From NCBI RefSeq assembly GCF_009674565.1, contig NZ_WKJL01000004.1:248001-312000 (forward strand): DNA of 64,000 nt, in the 5' to 3' direction. The stretch is from Duganella aquatilis. GTDB lineage: Bacteria; Pseudomonadota; Gammaproteobacteria; Burkholderiales; Burkholderiaceae_D. The translations under genes and the position numbers were made by a program. Under the pieces are notes generated by a model. The model did no database searches. It was not told the DNA's origin and saw only the letters and a list, made by a program, of their open reading frames with translations. Positions within the stretch are counted from its first letter, which is position 1; every line of letters begins with the position of its first letter. Positions 25,946-35,157 of this stretch are shown here, in pieces.

Positions 25946-27145
25946 TTAGTGCTTCTGCTGCTCGATGTGCGGCAGCAGCACAGTCAGAATGCCCAGCAGC
26001 GGCAAATAGGAACACAGCTTGTAGACGTAGGCGATGCCGCTGACGTCTGCAATGTGGCCCATGGCGGCGGCGCCAATGCCGCTCACGCCGAACATCAGAC
26101 CAAAGAAGATCCCCGCCACCATGCCGACCTTGCCCGGCATGAGTTCCTGCGCAAACACCACGATGGCCGAAAACGCCGACGAGATCACGAAGCCGATAAT
26201 CACCGTCAGCACCGCGGTCCAGAACAGGCCGACGTAAGGCAGCGCCAGCGTGAACGGCGCCGCACCCAGGATCGAAATCCAGATCACGCGCTTGCGGCCG
26301 ATGCGGTCGCCGATCGGGCCGCCCATGAAGGTGCCGGCAGCGACAGCCGCCAGGAACAGGAACAGATACATCTGCGCATTCGCCACCGACACGCCGAATT
26401 TATCGATCAGGTAGAAGGTGTAGTAGCTGGTCAGGCTGGACATGTAGATGTACTTGGAGAAGACCAGCAGCGCCAGCACCGTCATGGCGCCGTACACCTG
26501 CGCCTTAGGCAGCGGCGACACCGGCGCGGCGGCCGCCTTCTTCGGCTGCGCCAGATGGTGGCTGTGCCAGCGGCTCACGTACACCAGCACCACGATCGCG
26601 GCCAGCACCAGCAGCGCGAACCAGGCGATATTGCCCTGGCCACGGCCGATGATGACGGCCGCCGCCAGCACCGGGCCAAGCGCCGAACCGGCATTGCCGC
26701 CCACCTGGAACAGCGACTGCGCAAAGCCGAAGCGTCCGCCCGATGCGGCACGCGCCACGCGCGAGGCTTCAGGGTGGAAGGTCGAGGAACCGACGCCGAT
26801 CAGCGCGGCCGACACCAGCAGCGCCGGGAAGGTCGAGGCGAAGGACATCATCAGCACGCCGATCAGCGTGGACACCATCCCCATCGGCAGCAGGAACGGC
26901 ATCGGGCGATTGTCGGTGTACAGGCCGATCCAGGGCTGCAGCAGCGACGCGGTGCACTGGAAGGTCAGGGTGATCAGGCCGACCTGGGTGAAGCTCAGGC
27001 CAAATTCGGCCTTCAGCATCGGGTAAATCGACGGCAGCATGGCCTGGGTCAGGTCGTTCAGCAGGTGCACCAGCGCGACGGCGCCGAGGATCTGCATGAC
27101 GGTTTCGCCGTGTGGCCGGCTGATGGTGGCGGTAGCGGTATTCAT
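25946..27145 (-). CDS. MFS transporter, fosmidomycin-resistance (Fsr) family
   Basis: A 399-residue 12-helix transporter. Family features include VHLLNDLTQAMLPSIYPML in helix 1 and a DRIGRKR loop between helices 8 and 9. Fsr-type exporters extrude fosmidomycin and other small anionic molecules. The start is the ATG at 27145. It is divergent from an AraC-type regulator over 81 bp, the classic layout of a drug exporter with its own inducer-sensing activator. The natural substrate is unknown. Confidence 0.9.
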   Translation of the reverse strand: MNTATATISRPHGETVMQILGAVALVHLLNDLTQAMLPSIYPMLKAEFGLSFTQVGLITLTFQCTASLLQPWIGLYTDNRPMPFLLPMGMVSTLIGVLMMSFASTFPALLVSAALIGVGSSTFHPEASRVARAASGGRFGFAQSLFQVGGNAGSALGPVLAAAVIIGRGQGNIAWFALLVLAAIVVLVYVSRWHSHHLAQPKKAAAAPVSPLPKAQVYGAMTVLALLVFSKYIYMSSLTSYYTFYLIDKFGVSVANAQMYLFLFLAAVAAGTFMGGPIGDRIGRKRVIWISILGAAPFTLALPYVGLFWTAVLTVIIGFVISSAFSAIVVFAQELMPGKVGMVAGIFFGLMFGVSGIGAAAMGHIADVSGIAYVYKLCSYLPLLGILTVLLPHIEQQKH

Positions 27146-27226
27146 AATAGAGACCTTGTTTGAGGATAAAGCAGTGTAATATGGTCGGCAAAGTTTGATA
27201 TTCCAACTTTCGTCGAATAAGTGACA

Positions 27227-28036
27227 ATGCCTACCATCCCACGCAGCAGCGACCACCGCGATTACCAGCGCGTTCCCCGCACCGTCACCGCCATGGCGCG
27301 CGACGAGGAGCACGGCGTCTCCGGCACGCCACACAGCCACGAACGCGCGCAACTGCTGTACGCCACGCAGGGCGTGATGCGGGTGCATACCGAAACCGGG
27401 CTATGGATACTGCCGCCGCGCCGCGCGCTGTGGATACCGCCCGGCGTGGTGCACCACTGGACGGCGCTCAGCAAGGTCACCATGCGCACCATCTACATCG
27501 AACCTGGCGTGGCGGCGGCCTTTGGCGACAGCTGCCGCGTGATCGAGGTCAGTTCGCTGCTGCGCGAGCTGATACTGGCGCTGCTGAACGAGCCGATCGA
27601 GTACGCGATACCGGGACGCGGCGAGCATCTGGCGATGCTGATCCTGTCCGAATTGAAGGCGGCGGAGACGATACCGATTGCGATTCCGTGGCCGCACGAC
27701 CGGCGCCTGGTGGCCGTGTGCTCGGCGATCCTGGCCGATCCGGGCAGCAGCCGCAATATCGAACAATGGGCGGACGACGTCGGCGCCAGCGCGCGCACGC
27801 TGATCCGGCTATTCCCCAAGGAGACCGGCCTGCACTACCGCCAGTGGGTGCAGCAGGTGCATCTGGCCGAAGCCTTCAACCGGCTGGCGCACGGCCGCAG
27901 CGTGGGCGAGATCGCGGCGGCGCTGGGCTACGCCAGCCCGAGCGCGTTCAGCGCCATGTTCCGCCGCATCCTCGGCAAAACGCCGCAGCACTACCTGACC
28001 GAGTGGCGCCAGCCGCTTACGCTGCATCCAGCGTAA
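27227..28036 (+). CDS. AraC-family transcriptional regulator
   Basis: A 269-residue regulator with an N-terminal cupin-like sensor (HSHERAQLLYATQGVMRV and LWIPPGVVHHW) and a C-terminal double helix-turn-helix (~165-265, SVGEIAAALGYASPSAFSAMF). The ATG at 27227 is used; a GTG two codons upstream is also possible. It faces the Fsr-like exporter and probably controls it. Its last 20 bp overlap, tail to tail, the end of the histidine-kinase gene. Confidence 0.9.
   Translation: MPTIPRSSDHRDYQRVPRTVTAMARDEEHGVSGTPHSHERAQLLYATQGVMRVHTETGLWILPPRRALWIPPGVVHHWTALSKVTMRTIYIEPGVAAAFGDSCRVIEVSSLLRELILALLNEPIEYAIPGRGEHLAMLILSELKAAETIPIAIPWPHDRRLVAVCSAILADPGSSRNIEQWADDVGASARTLIRLFPKETGLHYRQWVQQVHLAEAFNRLAHGRSVGEIAAALGYASPSAFSAMFRRILGKTPQHYLTEWRQPLTLHPA
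28017..28036. repeat. 20-bp perfect hairpin formed by two overlapping gene ends
   Basis: TTACGCTG (28017-28024), loop CATC, CAGCGTAA (28029-28036). The first three bases are the TAA stop of the kinase gene on the minus strand and the last three the TAA of the AraC gene on the plus strand. No T-run follows on either side, so it is not a standard intrinsic terminator, though it could stall or protect both transcripts. Confidence 0.9.
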
Positions 28037-29492
28037 AGCGGAACACCGCACCCTGATCCGGCTCGCTCGCCAGTTCGATCTTGCTGTGATGGAGTTGCAG
28101 GATGCGGTTGACCGTCAGCAGTCCCAGTCCGCCGACGCGGTATTCGCCCTGCAGGGCCACCGGGCGGTGGAACAGGTTCTCGCGCATGGCGGCGGGCACG
28201 CCGGGACCGGTGTCGGCAACCGTCACCGCCACCTTGCCGCCTTCGTTGGATGCGACGGTGATTTCCACTTCGCCGCCGAGCGGCGTGTGACGGATGGCGT
28301 TATCGAACAGATTGGTCAGCACGCGCTCGATCATGCCTAGGTCCGCGCGCACCATCGGCGCCGGATGCGGCAGCGTCGCCATCAGACGCACCTGGCGTTC
28401 GGCCGCCTGCAGTTCGAATTTCTGGAACACGTCCTGTATCAGGTCGGACAGCGAGAAGGCTTCCAGCTCCGGCTGCACCGAGCCGTGTTCCAGCCGCGCC
28501 AGTTCGAACAGGGCCTGCGCCAGCCGCCCCACCTTCTGGCTTTGCGCCAGCGCGATGCCGAGATAGCGCTGGCGTTCGGCCGCATCCAGCGTCTCGTCCT
28601 TCAGCGACAGCGTTTCCAGGTAGCCGTGCAGGGAGCCGAGCGGCGTGCGCAGGTCGTGCGAGATATTCGCCACCACTTCGCGCCGGTCGTGGTCCAGCTG
28701 GCGCATGGTTTTCCATTGGTCGTTGATGCGCGAGGCCATGTCGCCGAAGGCATGCTCCAGGATCGCGATTTCGTCGCGCTGGCCGGCCGCGCTGGGCGCC
28801 GGCAGCGCCAGTTGATCGGCCTTGGTGTCGATCTGCTGCATGGTGGTGGTCAGGCGGCGCAGCGGACGCGTGATGAGGCGGAAGGCGATCAGGCCGGCGA
28901 TCAGCACCAGTCCGGCCACCACCACCATCGACCACAAGGTGGTGCGCAGCACCGAGCTGGCCGAGGCGCGCGCGGCCAGGCGGTCATGCTCTTCGCTTTG
29001 CAGGATGACGTAGATGTAGCCGACCTTGCGTTCGCCCGCGCGCAGCACGGCCACGCTGAACACCTTGCGGCCTGTTTCGCTGCGTGGATCGTCGCCCTGG
29101 ATCGGCAGCGGTTCGTTGGCCAGCAGACGGCGGATCGGGTCCAGGTTGACGTGGTCGCGCTTCAAGCTGCCTTGCGGCGCGGCGTGGCCGACCACGCGAC
29201 CGTCCATGTCGAGCAGGTAAACCTCCACGCTGGGATTCACGTCCATCAGGCGGCTGAACAGGCGGCGCACCGCCTCGGGACTGATGCCTTGGGTGGCGGT
29301 GGTGTCGTCCTCCGCGTGCATCAGCTGCGCGTCCAGCGCGATGCTGCGCGCCAGCCCGCGCGACAGGCCCTGCACCACTTCCTTCTCGTGCATGATGTTG
29401 GCGCGGATCTGCAGCCATGCGGAGGCGCCGCAGCAGGCCAGCAGCAGAATCGAAAATACCAGCGACAGGCGCTGCGATAACGTCAGGTTCAT
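28017..29492 (-). CDS. Membrane sensor histidine kinase of a two-component pair
   Basis: A 491-residue kinase with an N-terminal membrane helix (~10-28), a ~170-residue periplasmic sensor, a second helix (~200-222), a HAMP linker, the phosphoacceptor box NISHDLRTPLGS (His279), and an N-box NLFDNAIRHTP with G-boxes GPGVP and GLGLL. The ATG at 29492 overlaps the response-regulator stop by 4 bp. The pair is divergent from msrB-dipZ-msrA, so it plausibly senses envelope oxidative stress; that is inference from position only. Confidence 0.92.
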   Translation of the reverse strand: MNLTLSQRLSLVFSILLLACCGASAWLQIRANIMHEKEVVQGLSRGLARSIALDAQLMHAEDDTTATQGISPEAVRRLFSRLMDVNPSVEVYLLDMDGRVVGHAAPQGSLKRDHVNLDPIRRLLANEPLPIQGDDPRSETGRKVFSVAVLRAGERKVGYIYVILQSEEHDRLAARASASSVLRTTLWSMVVVAGLVLIAGLIAFRLITRPLRRLTTTMQQIDTKADQLALPAPSAAGQRDEIAILEHAFGDMASRINDQWKTMRQLDHDRREVVANISHDLRTPLGSLHGYLETLSLKDETLDAAERQRYLGIALAQSQKVGRLAQALFELARLEHGSVQPELEAFSLSDLIQDVFQKFELQAAERQVRLMATLPHPAPMVRADLGMIERVLTNLFDNAIRHTPLGGEVEITVASNEGGKVAVTVADTGPGVPAAMRENLFHRPVALQGEYRVGGLGLLTVNRILQLHHSKIELASEPDQGAVFRFTLDAA

Positions 29493-30214
29493 GCGGCCCC
29501 GCTGGCGCTGGCGTATCGATAGCCCTTGCCCCACACGGTGAGGATGCGCACCGGATCGGCCGGATCGGTTTCGATCTTGGCGCGCAGGCGGTTGATGTGG
29601 GTGTTGACCGTGTGTTCGTAGCCGTCGTGCTGGTAGCCCCACACCTGGTTCAGCAGGTCCAGCCGCGAGAACACTTTTTCAGGATGCTTGATGAAGAAGT
29701 ACAGCAGGTCGAATTCGCGCGGCGTCAGGTCCAGTGCGTTGCCGTGGACGGTGGCCTGGCGCGTCAGCGGATCGACGCGCACGCCGTTCAGTTCCAGCGC
29801 GCCGCCGGCGTTGCGCTGGCTGCGCGACATGGCGTCCGCACGACGCAGCAACGCCTTCACGCGCGCCACCAGTTCCAGCACCGAGAACGGTTTCGGCAGG
29901 TAATCGTCCGCGCCCAGCTCAAGACCGAGGATGCGGTGCACCTCGCTGGAGCGCGCACTGGTGATGATGATCGGCGTATAAGTGGTCATCGCACGCGCCT
30001 GGCGGCAGATTTCCAGCCCATCCACGCCGGGCAGCATGATGTCGAGGATCAGCGCGTCCCAGCCGCCGGCGCGCACCTGGGCCAGGCCCTGGGTGCCGTC
30101 GGCACAGTGGGTGACCTGATACCCCTCATCCTGGAGGTGCATGCGCAGCAGATCTGCGATATGAAAGTCGTCTTCGACGATTAATACACGTTTTGCGGGT
30201 TCCATGGACGCCAT
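29489..30214 (-). CDS. OmpR-family response regulator
   Basis: A 241-residue regulator. The receiver has an acidic pair EDD near residue 15, phosphoacceptor Asp58 (LILDIMLPG) and Lys108 (LPKPF). The C-terminal winged helix reads LTPREFDLLYFFIKHPEKV and ends in VNTHINRLRAKIE and VWGKGYRY. A second in-frame ATG at 30205 could be the true start. It is first in the operon with the kinase and is separated by 115 bp from the divergent msrB start, a region ready to carry its binding site. Confidence 0.93.
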   Translation of the reverse strand: MASMEPAKRVLIVEDDFHIADLLRMHLQDEGYQVTHCADGTQGLAQVRAGGWDALILDIMLPGVDGLEICRQARAMTTYTPIIITSARSSEVHRILGLELGADDYLPKPFSVLELVARVKALLRRADAMSRSQRNAGGALELNGVRVDPLTRQATVHGNALDLTPREFDLLYFFIKHPEKVFSRLDLLNQVWGYQHDGYEHTVNTHINRLRAKIETDPADPVRILTVWGKGYRYASASGAA

Positions 30215-30329
30215 TGTGCAGGATTCCGGGCCTGAAAAGTATCACAATTAGTTTAAGTTTACGTGAGGATTTTGTCACCACTGCGGGCGCAGAATGGCTC
30301 CATCGATATTCCATCCACGGGAGAAAATC

Positions 30330-30815
30330 ATGACAACGAGACGTTCCTTCATCCTGACCGGCGGCGCCGCCCTGCTGGCCGGTATCGCCTGGCGCAGCAC
30401 CGTGGCCGCACCGGCCGCAGCGTGGGAAGTCACGCATACCGACGCCGAATGGCGCGCCCTGCTCTCGCCGGCCCAGTACGAGGTGCTGCGCAAGCACGGC
30501 ACCGAGCGGCCCTTCAGCAGCCCGCTGTACAAGGAACACCGCGCCGGCAAGTTCCTCTGCGCCGGTTGCCAGAATCCGCTGTTCTCGTCGAAGAACAAGT
30601 TCGACAGCGGCACCGGCTGGCCGAGCTTCTGGAAACCGCTGGACCGTGGCGTCAACACCAGCCGCACCACCGCGCTCGGCATGTATGGCGTGGAAGTGGT
30701 GTGCCGCCGCTGCGGCAGCCATCTCGGCGACGTGTTCGACGACGGCCCGGAACCGACCGGCCTGCGCTACTGCATCGATGGCGTGGCGCTGAACTTCGTC
30801 GCCGGCGAAGCTTAA
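30330..30815 (+). CDS. msrB: Exported peptide-methionine (R)-S-oxide reductase MsrB
   Basis: A 161-residue MsrB that reduces the R form of methionine sulfoxide in proteins. The leader TTRRSFILTGGAALLAGIA carries a twin-arginine motif (residues 2-20), placing the enzyme outside the cytoplasm. The structural zinc is held by CAGC (77-80) and CRRC (125-128); the catalytic Cys148 sits in RYCIDG, where most homologues read RYCINS. The ATG at 30330 has a GGGAGA site. Genes dipZ and msrA follow at 15-bp spacing each, forming one operon. Confidence 0.94.
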   Translation: MTTRRSFILTGGAALLAGIAWRSTVAAPAAAWEVTHTDAEWRALLSPAQYEVLRKHGTERPFSSPLYKEHRAGKFLCAGCQNPLFSSKNKFDSGTGWPSFWKPLDRGVNTSRTTALGMYGVEVVCRRCGSHLGDVFDDGPEPTGLRYCIDGVALNFVAGEA

Positions 30816-30830
30816 GGGGAGGATGCCATC

Positions 30831-32696
30831 ATGCTACTGATACTGCTCTCTTATCTCGGCGGCGCGCTGACCATCGTCAGCCCTTGCATCCTGCCGGTGC
30901 TGCCGTTCGTGTTTGCCCGCACCGGCCAGCCGTTCGCGCGCAGCGGACTGCCGCTGCTGGCCGGCATGGCGCTGACCTTCGCGCTGGTGGCCACGCTGGC
31001 CGCGGTCGGCGGCGGCTGGGTGGTGCAAGCCAACCAGTACGGCCGCTGGATCGCGCTGGTGCTGATGGCCTTCTTCGGCGTGACCCTGATGCTGCCGCAT
31101 CTGGCCGATCGCCTGACCAAGCCGCTGGTGGCGCTGGGCGACCGCTTGTCCAACAAGGCCGCCAGCGGCGAGCGTTCGGGCGTCAGTTCGTCCTTCCTGC
31201 TTGGCGTGGCAACCGGTTTGCTGTGGGCGCCGTGCGCCGGCCCGGTGCTGGGCCTTGTGCTGACCGGTGCGGCGCTGAATGGCGCCAGCGTCGGCACCAC
31301 CTTCCTGCTGCTGGCGTATGCGGCCGGCGCGGCGACCTCGCTGGGACTGGCGCTGCTGGTCGGCGGCAAAGTCTTCAGCGCGATGAAGCGCTCGCTGGGC
31401 GCCGGCGAATGGATACGCCGTGGCCTGGGCGTGGCGATGCTGGCCGGCGTGGCGGCGATCGTCACCGGCGTCGATACCGGCCTGCTGACGCAGGTGTCGA
31501 GCGTGGCCACGGCCAGTGTCGAACAAACGCTGATCGACAAGCTGGCGCCGCGCGGCAATCCGAACGGCGATGCCGCACCGGCCGCCGGTGGCGCGATGAT
31601 GCGCTCCGCAGTGGCCACCGGCGACGATGTCGCGCCAGGCGGCGCCATGATGTCGCGCAATGCCGCCGGTCCGGCCATGATGGCGATGCGCGCCGTGGCG
31701 CACGGCACAGACGAGCTGCCGGTCGAAGGCAAGCTGCCGCAGCTCGACGGCGCGATCGAATGGATGAACACCGCACCGCTCACCGCCGCGCAGCTGAAAG
31801 GCAAAGTGGTGCTGGTCGACTTCTGGACCTACTCCTGCATCAACTGCCTGCGCAGCCTGCCCTACACCAAGGCCTGGGCCGACAAGTACCGCGACCAGGG
31901 CCTGGTGGTAATCGGCGTGCACGCACCGGAATTCGCCTTCGAGCGCAACGTCAACAACGTGCGCAAGGCGGTGAAAGACCAGGGCATCACCTTCCCGGTG
32001 GCGATCGATAACAACTACGCGATCTGGCGCGCCTTCAACAACCAATACTGGCCGGCGCACTACTTCATCGACGCAAAGGGCAATATCCGCTTCCACCACT
32101 TCGGCGAAGGCGAATATGCCAAGTCGGAACAGGTGATCCAGCAGTTGCTGGAAGAAGCAGGCCGCAAGGACGTGACCAACACCGTGGTCAGCGCAGAAGA
32201 TGCGCACGGCGTGCAGCAGCAGTCGGACATGGGCCAGGTCGGCTCGCCGGAGACTTATCTGGGCTACGAGCGCGCCGAAAACTTCGCCTCACCGGAGAAG
32301 CAGGCCGCCAACGCCGCCCGTCAATACACGGCGCCCGCCAGGCCGGCCCTGAACCAGTGGGGACTGGCCGGCAACTGGCTGTCGCAGGCGGAACAGATCA
32401 CGCTCAACCAGGGCAGCGGCAGCATCGTCTACCGCTTCCATGCGCGTGACGTGCACCTGGTGCTGGGACCGGGCAAGGACGGCAGGCCGGTGCGCTACCG
32501 CGTGACCATCGATGGCGCCGCCCCAGGAAAGAACCACGGCGCCGACACGGCGGCGGACGGCAGCGGCAAGATCGACAGCCAGCGCCTGTACCAGCTGGTG
32601 CGCCAGGCCGGCGACAACAGCGAGGTCCGCGACCACACCTTCAGCATTGAGTTTCTCGATCCCGGCGTACAAGCCTACGCCTTCACCTTCGGTTAA
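30831..32696 (+). CDS. dipZ: DipZ-like membrane thiol reductant exporter with thioredoxin and C-terminal domain
   Basis: A 621-residue fusion. An N-terminal CcdA/DsbD-beta-like membrane domain (six or seven helices, residues 1-235) carries the redox pair C19 (SPCILP) and C135 (WAPCAGP). A Met/Ala/Gly-rich linker (~240-310) leads to a periplasmic TlpA-type thioredoxin domain whose CxxC is C336-I-N-C339, followed by the beta-rich DipZ C-terminal domain (~490-621). It should pass cytoplasmic electrons outward. Lying between msrB and msrA, it is the obvious recycler of the two exported reductases. Earlier annotation as cytochrome c biogenesis protein is generic. Confidence 0.9.
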   Translation: MLLILLSYLGGALTIVSPCILPVLPFVFARTGQPFARSGLPLLAGMALTFALVATLAAVGGGWVVQANQYGRWIALVLMAFFGVTLMLPHLADRLTKPLVALGDRLSNKAASGERSGVSSSFLLGVATGLLWAPCAGPVLGLVLTGAALNGASVGTTFLLLAYAAGAATSLGLALLVGGKVFSAMKRSLGAGEWIRRGLGVAMLAGVAAIVTGVDTGLLTQVSSVATASVEQTLIDKLAPRGNPNGDAAPAAGGAMMRSAVATGDDVAPGGAMMSRNAAGPAMMAMRAVAHGTDELPVEGKLPQLDGAIEWMNTAPLTAAQLKGKVVLVDFWTYSCINCLRSLPYTKAWADKYRDQGLVVIGVHAPEFAFERNVNNVRKAVKDQGITFPVAIDNNYAIWRAFNNQYWPAHYFIDAKGNIRFHHFGEGEYAKSEQVIQQLLEEAGRKDVTNTVVSAEDAHGVQQQSDMGQVGSPETYLGYERAENFASPEKQAANAARQYTAPARPALNQWGLAGNWLSQAEQITLNQGSGSIVYRFHARDVHLVLGPGKDGRPVRYRVTIDGAAPGKNHGADTAADGSGKIDSQRLYQLVRQAGDNSEVRDHTFSIEFLDPGVQAYAFTFG

Positions 32697-32711
32697 GCAG
32701 GAGAATCAGAC

Positions 32712-33413
32712 ATGAAAAACATCGCACTCAAACTTGGCGCACCGCTCGCCCTCCTGGTTGCCGTCGCCTTCCAGCAGCACGCCGCTTCGGCGGCGGAAGC
32801 CGCCGTGGTCATCGCGCCGCCAGCGGTCGATGAACCGGCAAGCAGCGAACACACGGCCACCGCTATCTTTGCCGGCGGCTGCTTCTGGGGCGTACAAGGC
32901 GTGTTCCAGCACGTGAAAGGCGTCAGCAACGCCGTCTCTGGCTACACCGGCGGCGAGGCGCGCACCGCCAGCTACGAGATGATTGAAACCGGCGACACCG
33001 GCCACGCGGAATCGGTGAAGATCACCTACGATCCAACGCAGGTCAGCTACGGCAAGCTGCTACAGGTGTTCTTCTCCGTCGCGCATGATCCGACCACGCT
33101 GAACCGCCAGGGGCCGGATAGCGGCACGCAGTACCGCTCCGCCATCTTCCCGCAAACGCCGGCGCAGCGTGCGGTGGCCGAGAAGTACATCGCCCAGCTG
33201 GACGCCTCGCATGCCTTCAAGAAGCCGCTGGTGACGAAGATCGAAACGGACAAGAAGTTCTACGCCGCGGAGTCCTACCACCAGAACTACCTGACGCTGC
33301 ATCCTTCCGATCCCTACATCGTCTTCAACGACCTGCCGAAGGTGGCGAACCTCAAGCGCATCCTGCCGGACCAGTACCGCGCCGATGCGGTCCTGGTGCG
33401 CAAGGCGATGTAA
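32712..33413 (+). CDS. msrA: Exported peptide-methionine (S)-S-oxide reductase MsrA
   Basis: A 233-residue MsrA with a Sec signal peptide (residues 1-28, ending ASA). The catalytic motif GGCFWG contains Cys57. A conserved GHAESVKITYDP and YHQNYL are present. It handles the S form of methionine sulfoxide, complementing MsrB. It is third in the operon msrB-dipZ-msrA. Its stop codon abuts the stop of the convergent hydrolase gene with no intervening base. Confidence 0.95.
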   Translation: MKNIALKLGAPLALLVAVAFQQHAASAAEAAVVIAPPAVDEPASSEHTATAIFAGGCFWGVQGVFQHVKGVSNAVSGYTGGEARTASYEMIETGDTGHAESVKITYDPTQVSYGKLLQVFFSVAHDPTTLNRQGPDSGTQYRSAIFPQTPAQRAVAEKYIAQLDASHAFKKPLVTKIETDKKFYAAESYHQNYLTLHPSDPYIVFNDLPKVANLKRILPDQYRADAVLVRKAM

Positions 33414-34394
33414 TCAGCGTTTGACCTGCTTGAGCACTTCCAGCACGGCGTCGGTCACGGCCTGCGGTTTCTCCGCCTGAATCACGTGGCCGGCGCCTTC
33501 CACCACGCGCTGCGTACCACGCGTGGTGAGCTTGAGGTATTCCTTCTGCACCGCGAAGTTGGCGTCTTCAATCGCCTTGTTGGTGGCGCTTTGCGGCTGG
33601 TCCGGAATGCGGTACGGGCTGACGCCGCGCGTCAGCACCACAATCGGCAAGTCGCCGAACGGACGGCGCAACTTGCGCAGCTGCGCATCGCTGGTGTCGA
33701 CCGCATCGTATTCGTCCACGTTGGCGCGCCAGTAGCTGGCTTTCCCGCGCGACGCCACGATCGCCGCGCCCAGCTTCGGCCCAAAGATTTTTCCCAAATC
33801 GTCCACGCTGCCGACGCACATCGCCTGCTCGTCGCTGCCCGGCTTGAATCCTTTCTGGGCGGCGGCAAGGCAGTTTTTATTCTGATCCGCGACCATCTTG
33901 TAGAACGCCCTGATCTTGCCGCCGCTGGCCTTGTCCGCACGCTCGGTTTCGTCCTCGTGCTCCGCCTCCACCAGCACCAGTCCTTTCACTTCCTGCGGAT
34001 AGCGATAAGCGTAGACCTGCACATTGGCGCCGCCCAGCGAATTGCCGACCAGGACATACGGCGCTTTCTCGCCGGCCGCCGCCAGCAGCTTGTGCAGATC
34101 CTCGACCACGTTCTCGGAAGTGTTCGGACGTTTGGACAATTCGCTGAAGCCCATGCCCGGCCGGTCGTACACGCAGGAGCGCGCATGCCTGGCCACGTCG
34201 GGCTGCACCTTGGACCACGACCAGCCGGCATCGCCCGACGGCGCATCAAACACCACGGTGACCGGGCCTTTGCCGCTGCAGTACAGATTCATTTTGTGAC
34301 CGTCGACAGCGATCATCCGATGCGGCACGGCGAAATCGTCCGCCATCGCCCAACCAGCACTCAAGGCCAATACTGCAAGAACAGTTTTACGCAT
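33414..34394 (-). CDS. Exported alpha/beta hydrolase
   Basis: A 326-residue alpha/beta-hydrolase with a Sec signal peptide (1-18). The nucleophile elbow is GNSLGG (Ser119) and the late catalytic His lies in GAGHVIQAEKP. The ATG at 34394 has a GGGAG upstream; an earlier in-frame ATG at 34448 would spoil the signal peptide. Substrate unknown. The gene is divergent from an uncharacterised gene at 34456. Confidence 0.85.
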   Translation of the reverse strand: MRKTVLAVLALSAGWAMADDFAVPHRMIAVDGHKMNLYCSGKGPVTVVFDAPSGDAGWSWSKVQPDVARHARSCVYDRPGMGFSELSKRPNTSENVVEDLHKLLAAAGEKAPYVLVGNSLGGANVQVYAYRYPQEVKGLVLVEAEHEDETERADKASGGKIRAFYKMVADQNKNCLAAAQKGFKPGSDEQAMCVGSVDDLGKIFGPKLGAAIVASRGKASYWRANVDEYDAVDTSDAQLRKLRRPFGDLPIVVLTRGVSPYRIPDQPQSATNKAIEDANFAVQKEYLKLTTRGTQRVVEGAGHVIQAEKPQAVTDAVLEVLKQVKR

Positions 34395-34455
34395 CAAGCC
34401 AACTCCCAGGTGATGCAGCTCCACGGCTGCGGCCAGGTGATAGTACAATGGATTG

Positions 34456-35157
34456 ATGCAAAAACTAACTTCTGAACTGCGCAGGCTTTACCTGTTTGGC
34501 GACCAGCCTTTCGATCCGGCTGCGCCATCGATAGACCTGGTCAACGGCGGCTTGGTGCGCGCGCTGGCCATCGACTTCCACAAGGCGGCCGACGAGCAGC
34601 ACTGGGTGCGCCTGTGCGATGTGGCGAACGCCCTGCAGACGGAACTGGGCCTGCCGGCGCCAGCGGTCAGCGTCGACGGCGGCAGCGCCTATCGATTGTG
34701 GCTGTCGTTAGCGACGCCCGTGCCGGCGGCACAGGCAACGCAGTTCCTGGCCCTGCTGCACAAGGCTTACTTTGAAGACGAAGCGATTGATCTGGGCCGC
34801 AGCCGCATCGACCTGCCGCCTGGCCTGAACGGCGCGACCGGCCTGTGGTCGGCCTTCATCAACCCCAGCATGGGTGGCGCGCTGGCCGAGGATCTGGGTC
34901 TGGAGATGGCGCCGCCGGAGTCGCCGCAGGCGGCTTTCCTGGAAGGCCTGCACAGCATCAGCGAGGAAGAATTTGCGCATGCCCTGGCGACGCTGCTGCG
35001 CCGGCACGACGTGGCGCCAGCCGCACCACGCGCCAACGCAAGCACCAGCACCACTCCGGGCGGCCTGCTGCTGAAGGACGCGACGCTGGAAGACATCGTC
35101 CGCCACCTGCATGCGATAGGCATCGAACCCACCTTCCGCCACGTGCTGAAGAACTAG
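34456..35157 (+). CDS. Conserved-looking soluble protein of unknown function
   Basis: A 233-residue protein without signal or membrane segments. A compact N-terminal part has a possible YRLWLSLATPVP strand-turn and a TGLWSAFINPSMGGAL segment near residue 135. The SAYRLWLSL piece and acidic residues are faintly reminiscent of archaeo-eukaryotic primase-like folds, but no catalytic triad can be pointed to. The ATG at 34456 is preferred to the TTG one codon upstream. Its stop overlaps the amidase stop (CTAG). Confidence 0.6.
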   Translation: MQKLTSELRRLYLFGDQPFDPAAPSIDLVNGGLVRALAIDFHKAADEQHWVRLCDVANALQTELGLPAPAVSVDGGSAYRLWLSLATPVPAAQATQFLALLHKAYFEDEAIDLGRSRIDLPPGLNGATGLWSAFINPSMGGALAEDLGLEMAPPESPQAAFLEGLHSISEEEFAHALATLLRRHDVAPAAPRANASTSTTPGGLLLKDATLEDIVRHLHAIGIEPTFRHVLKN

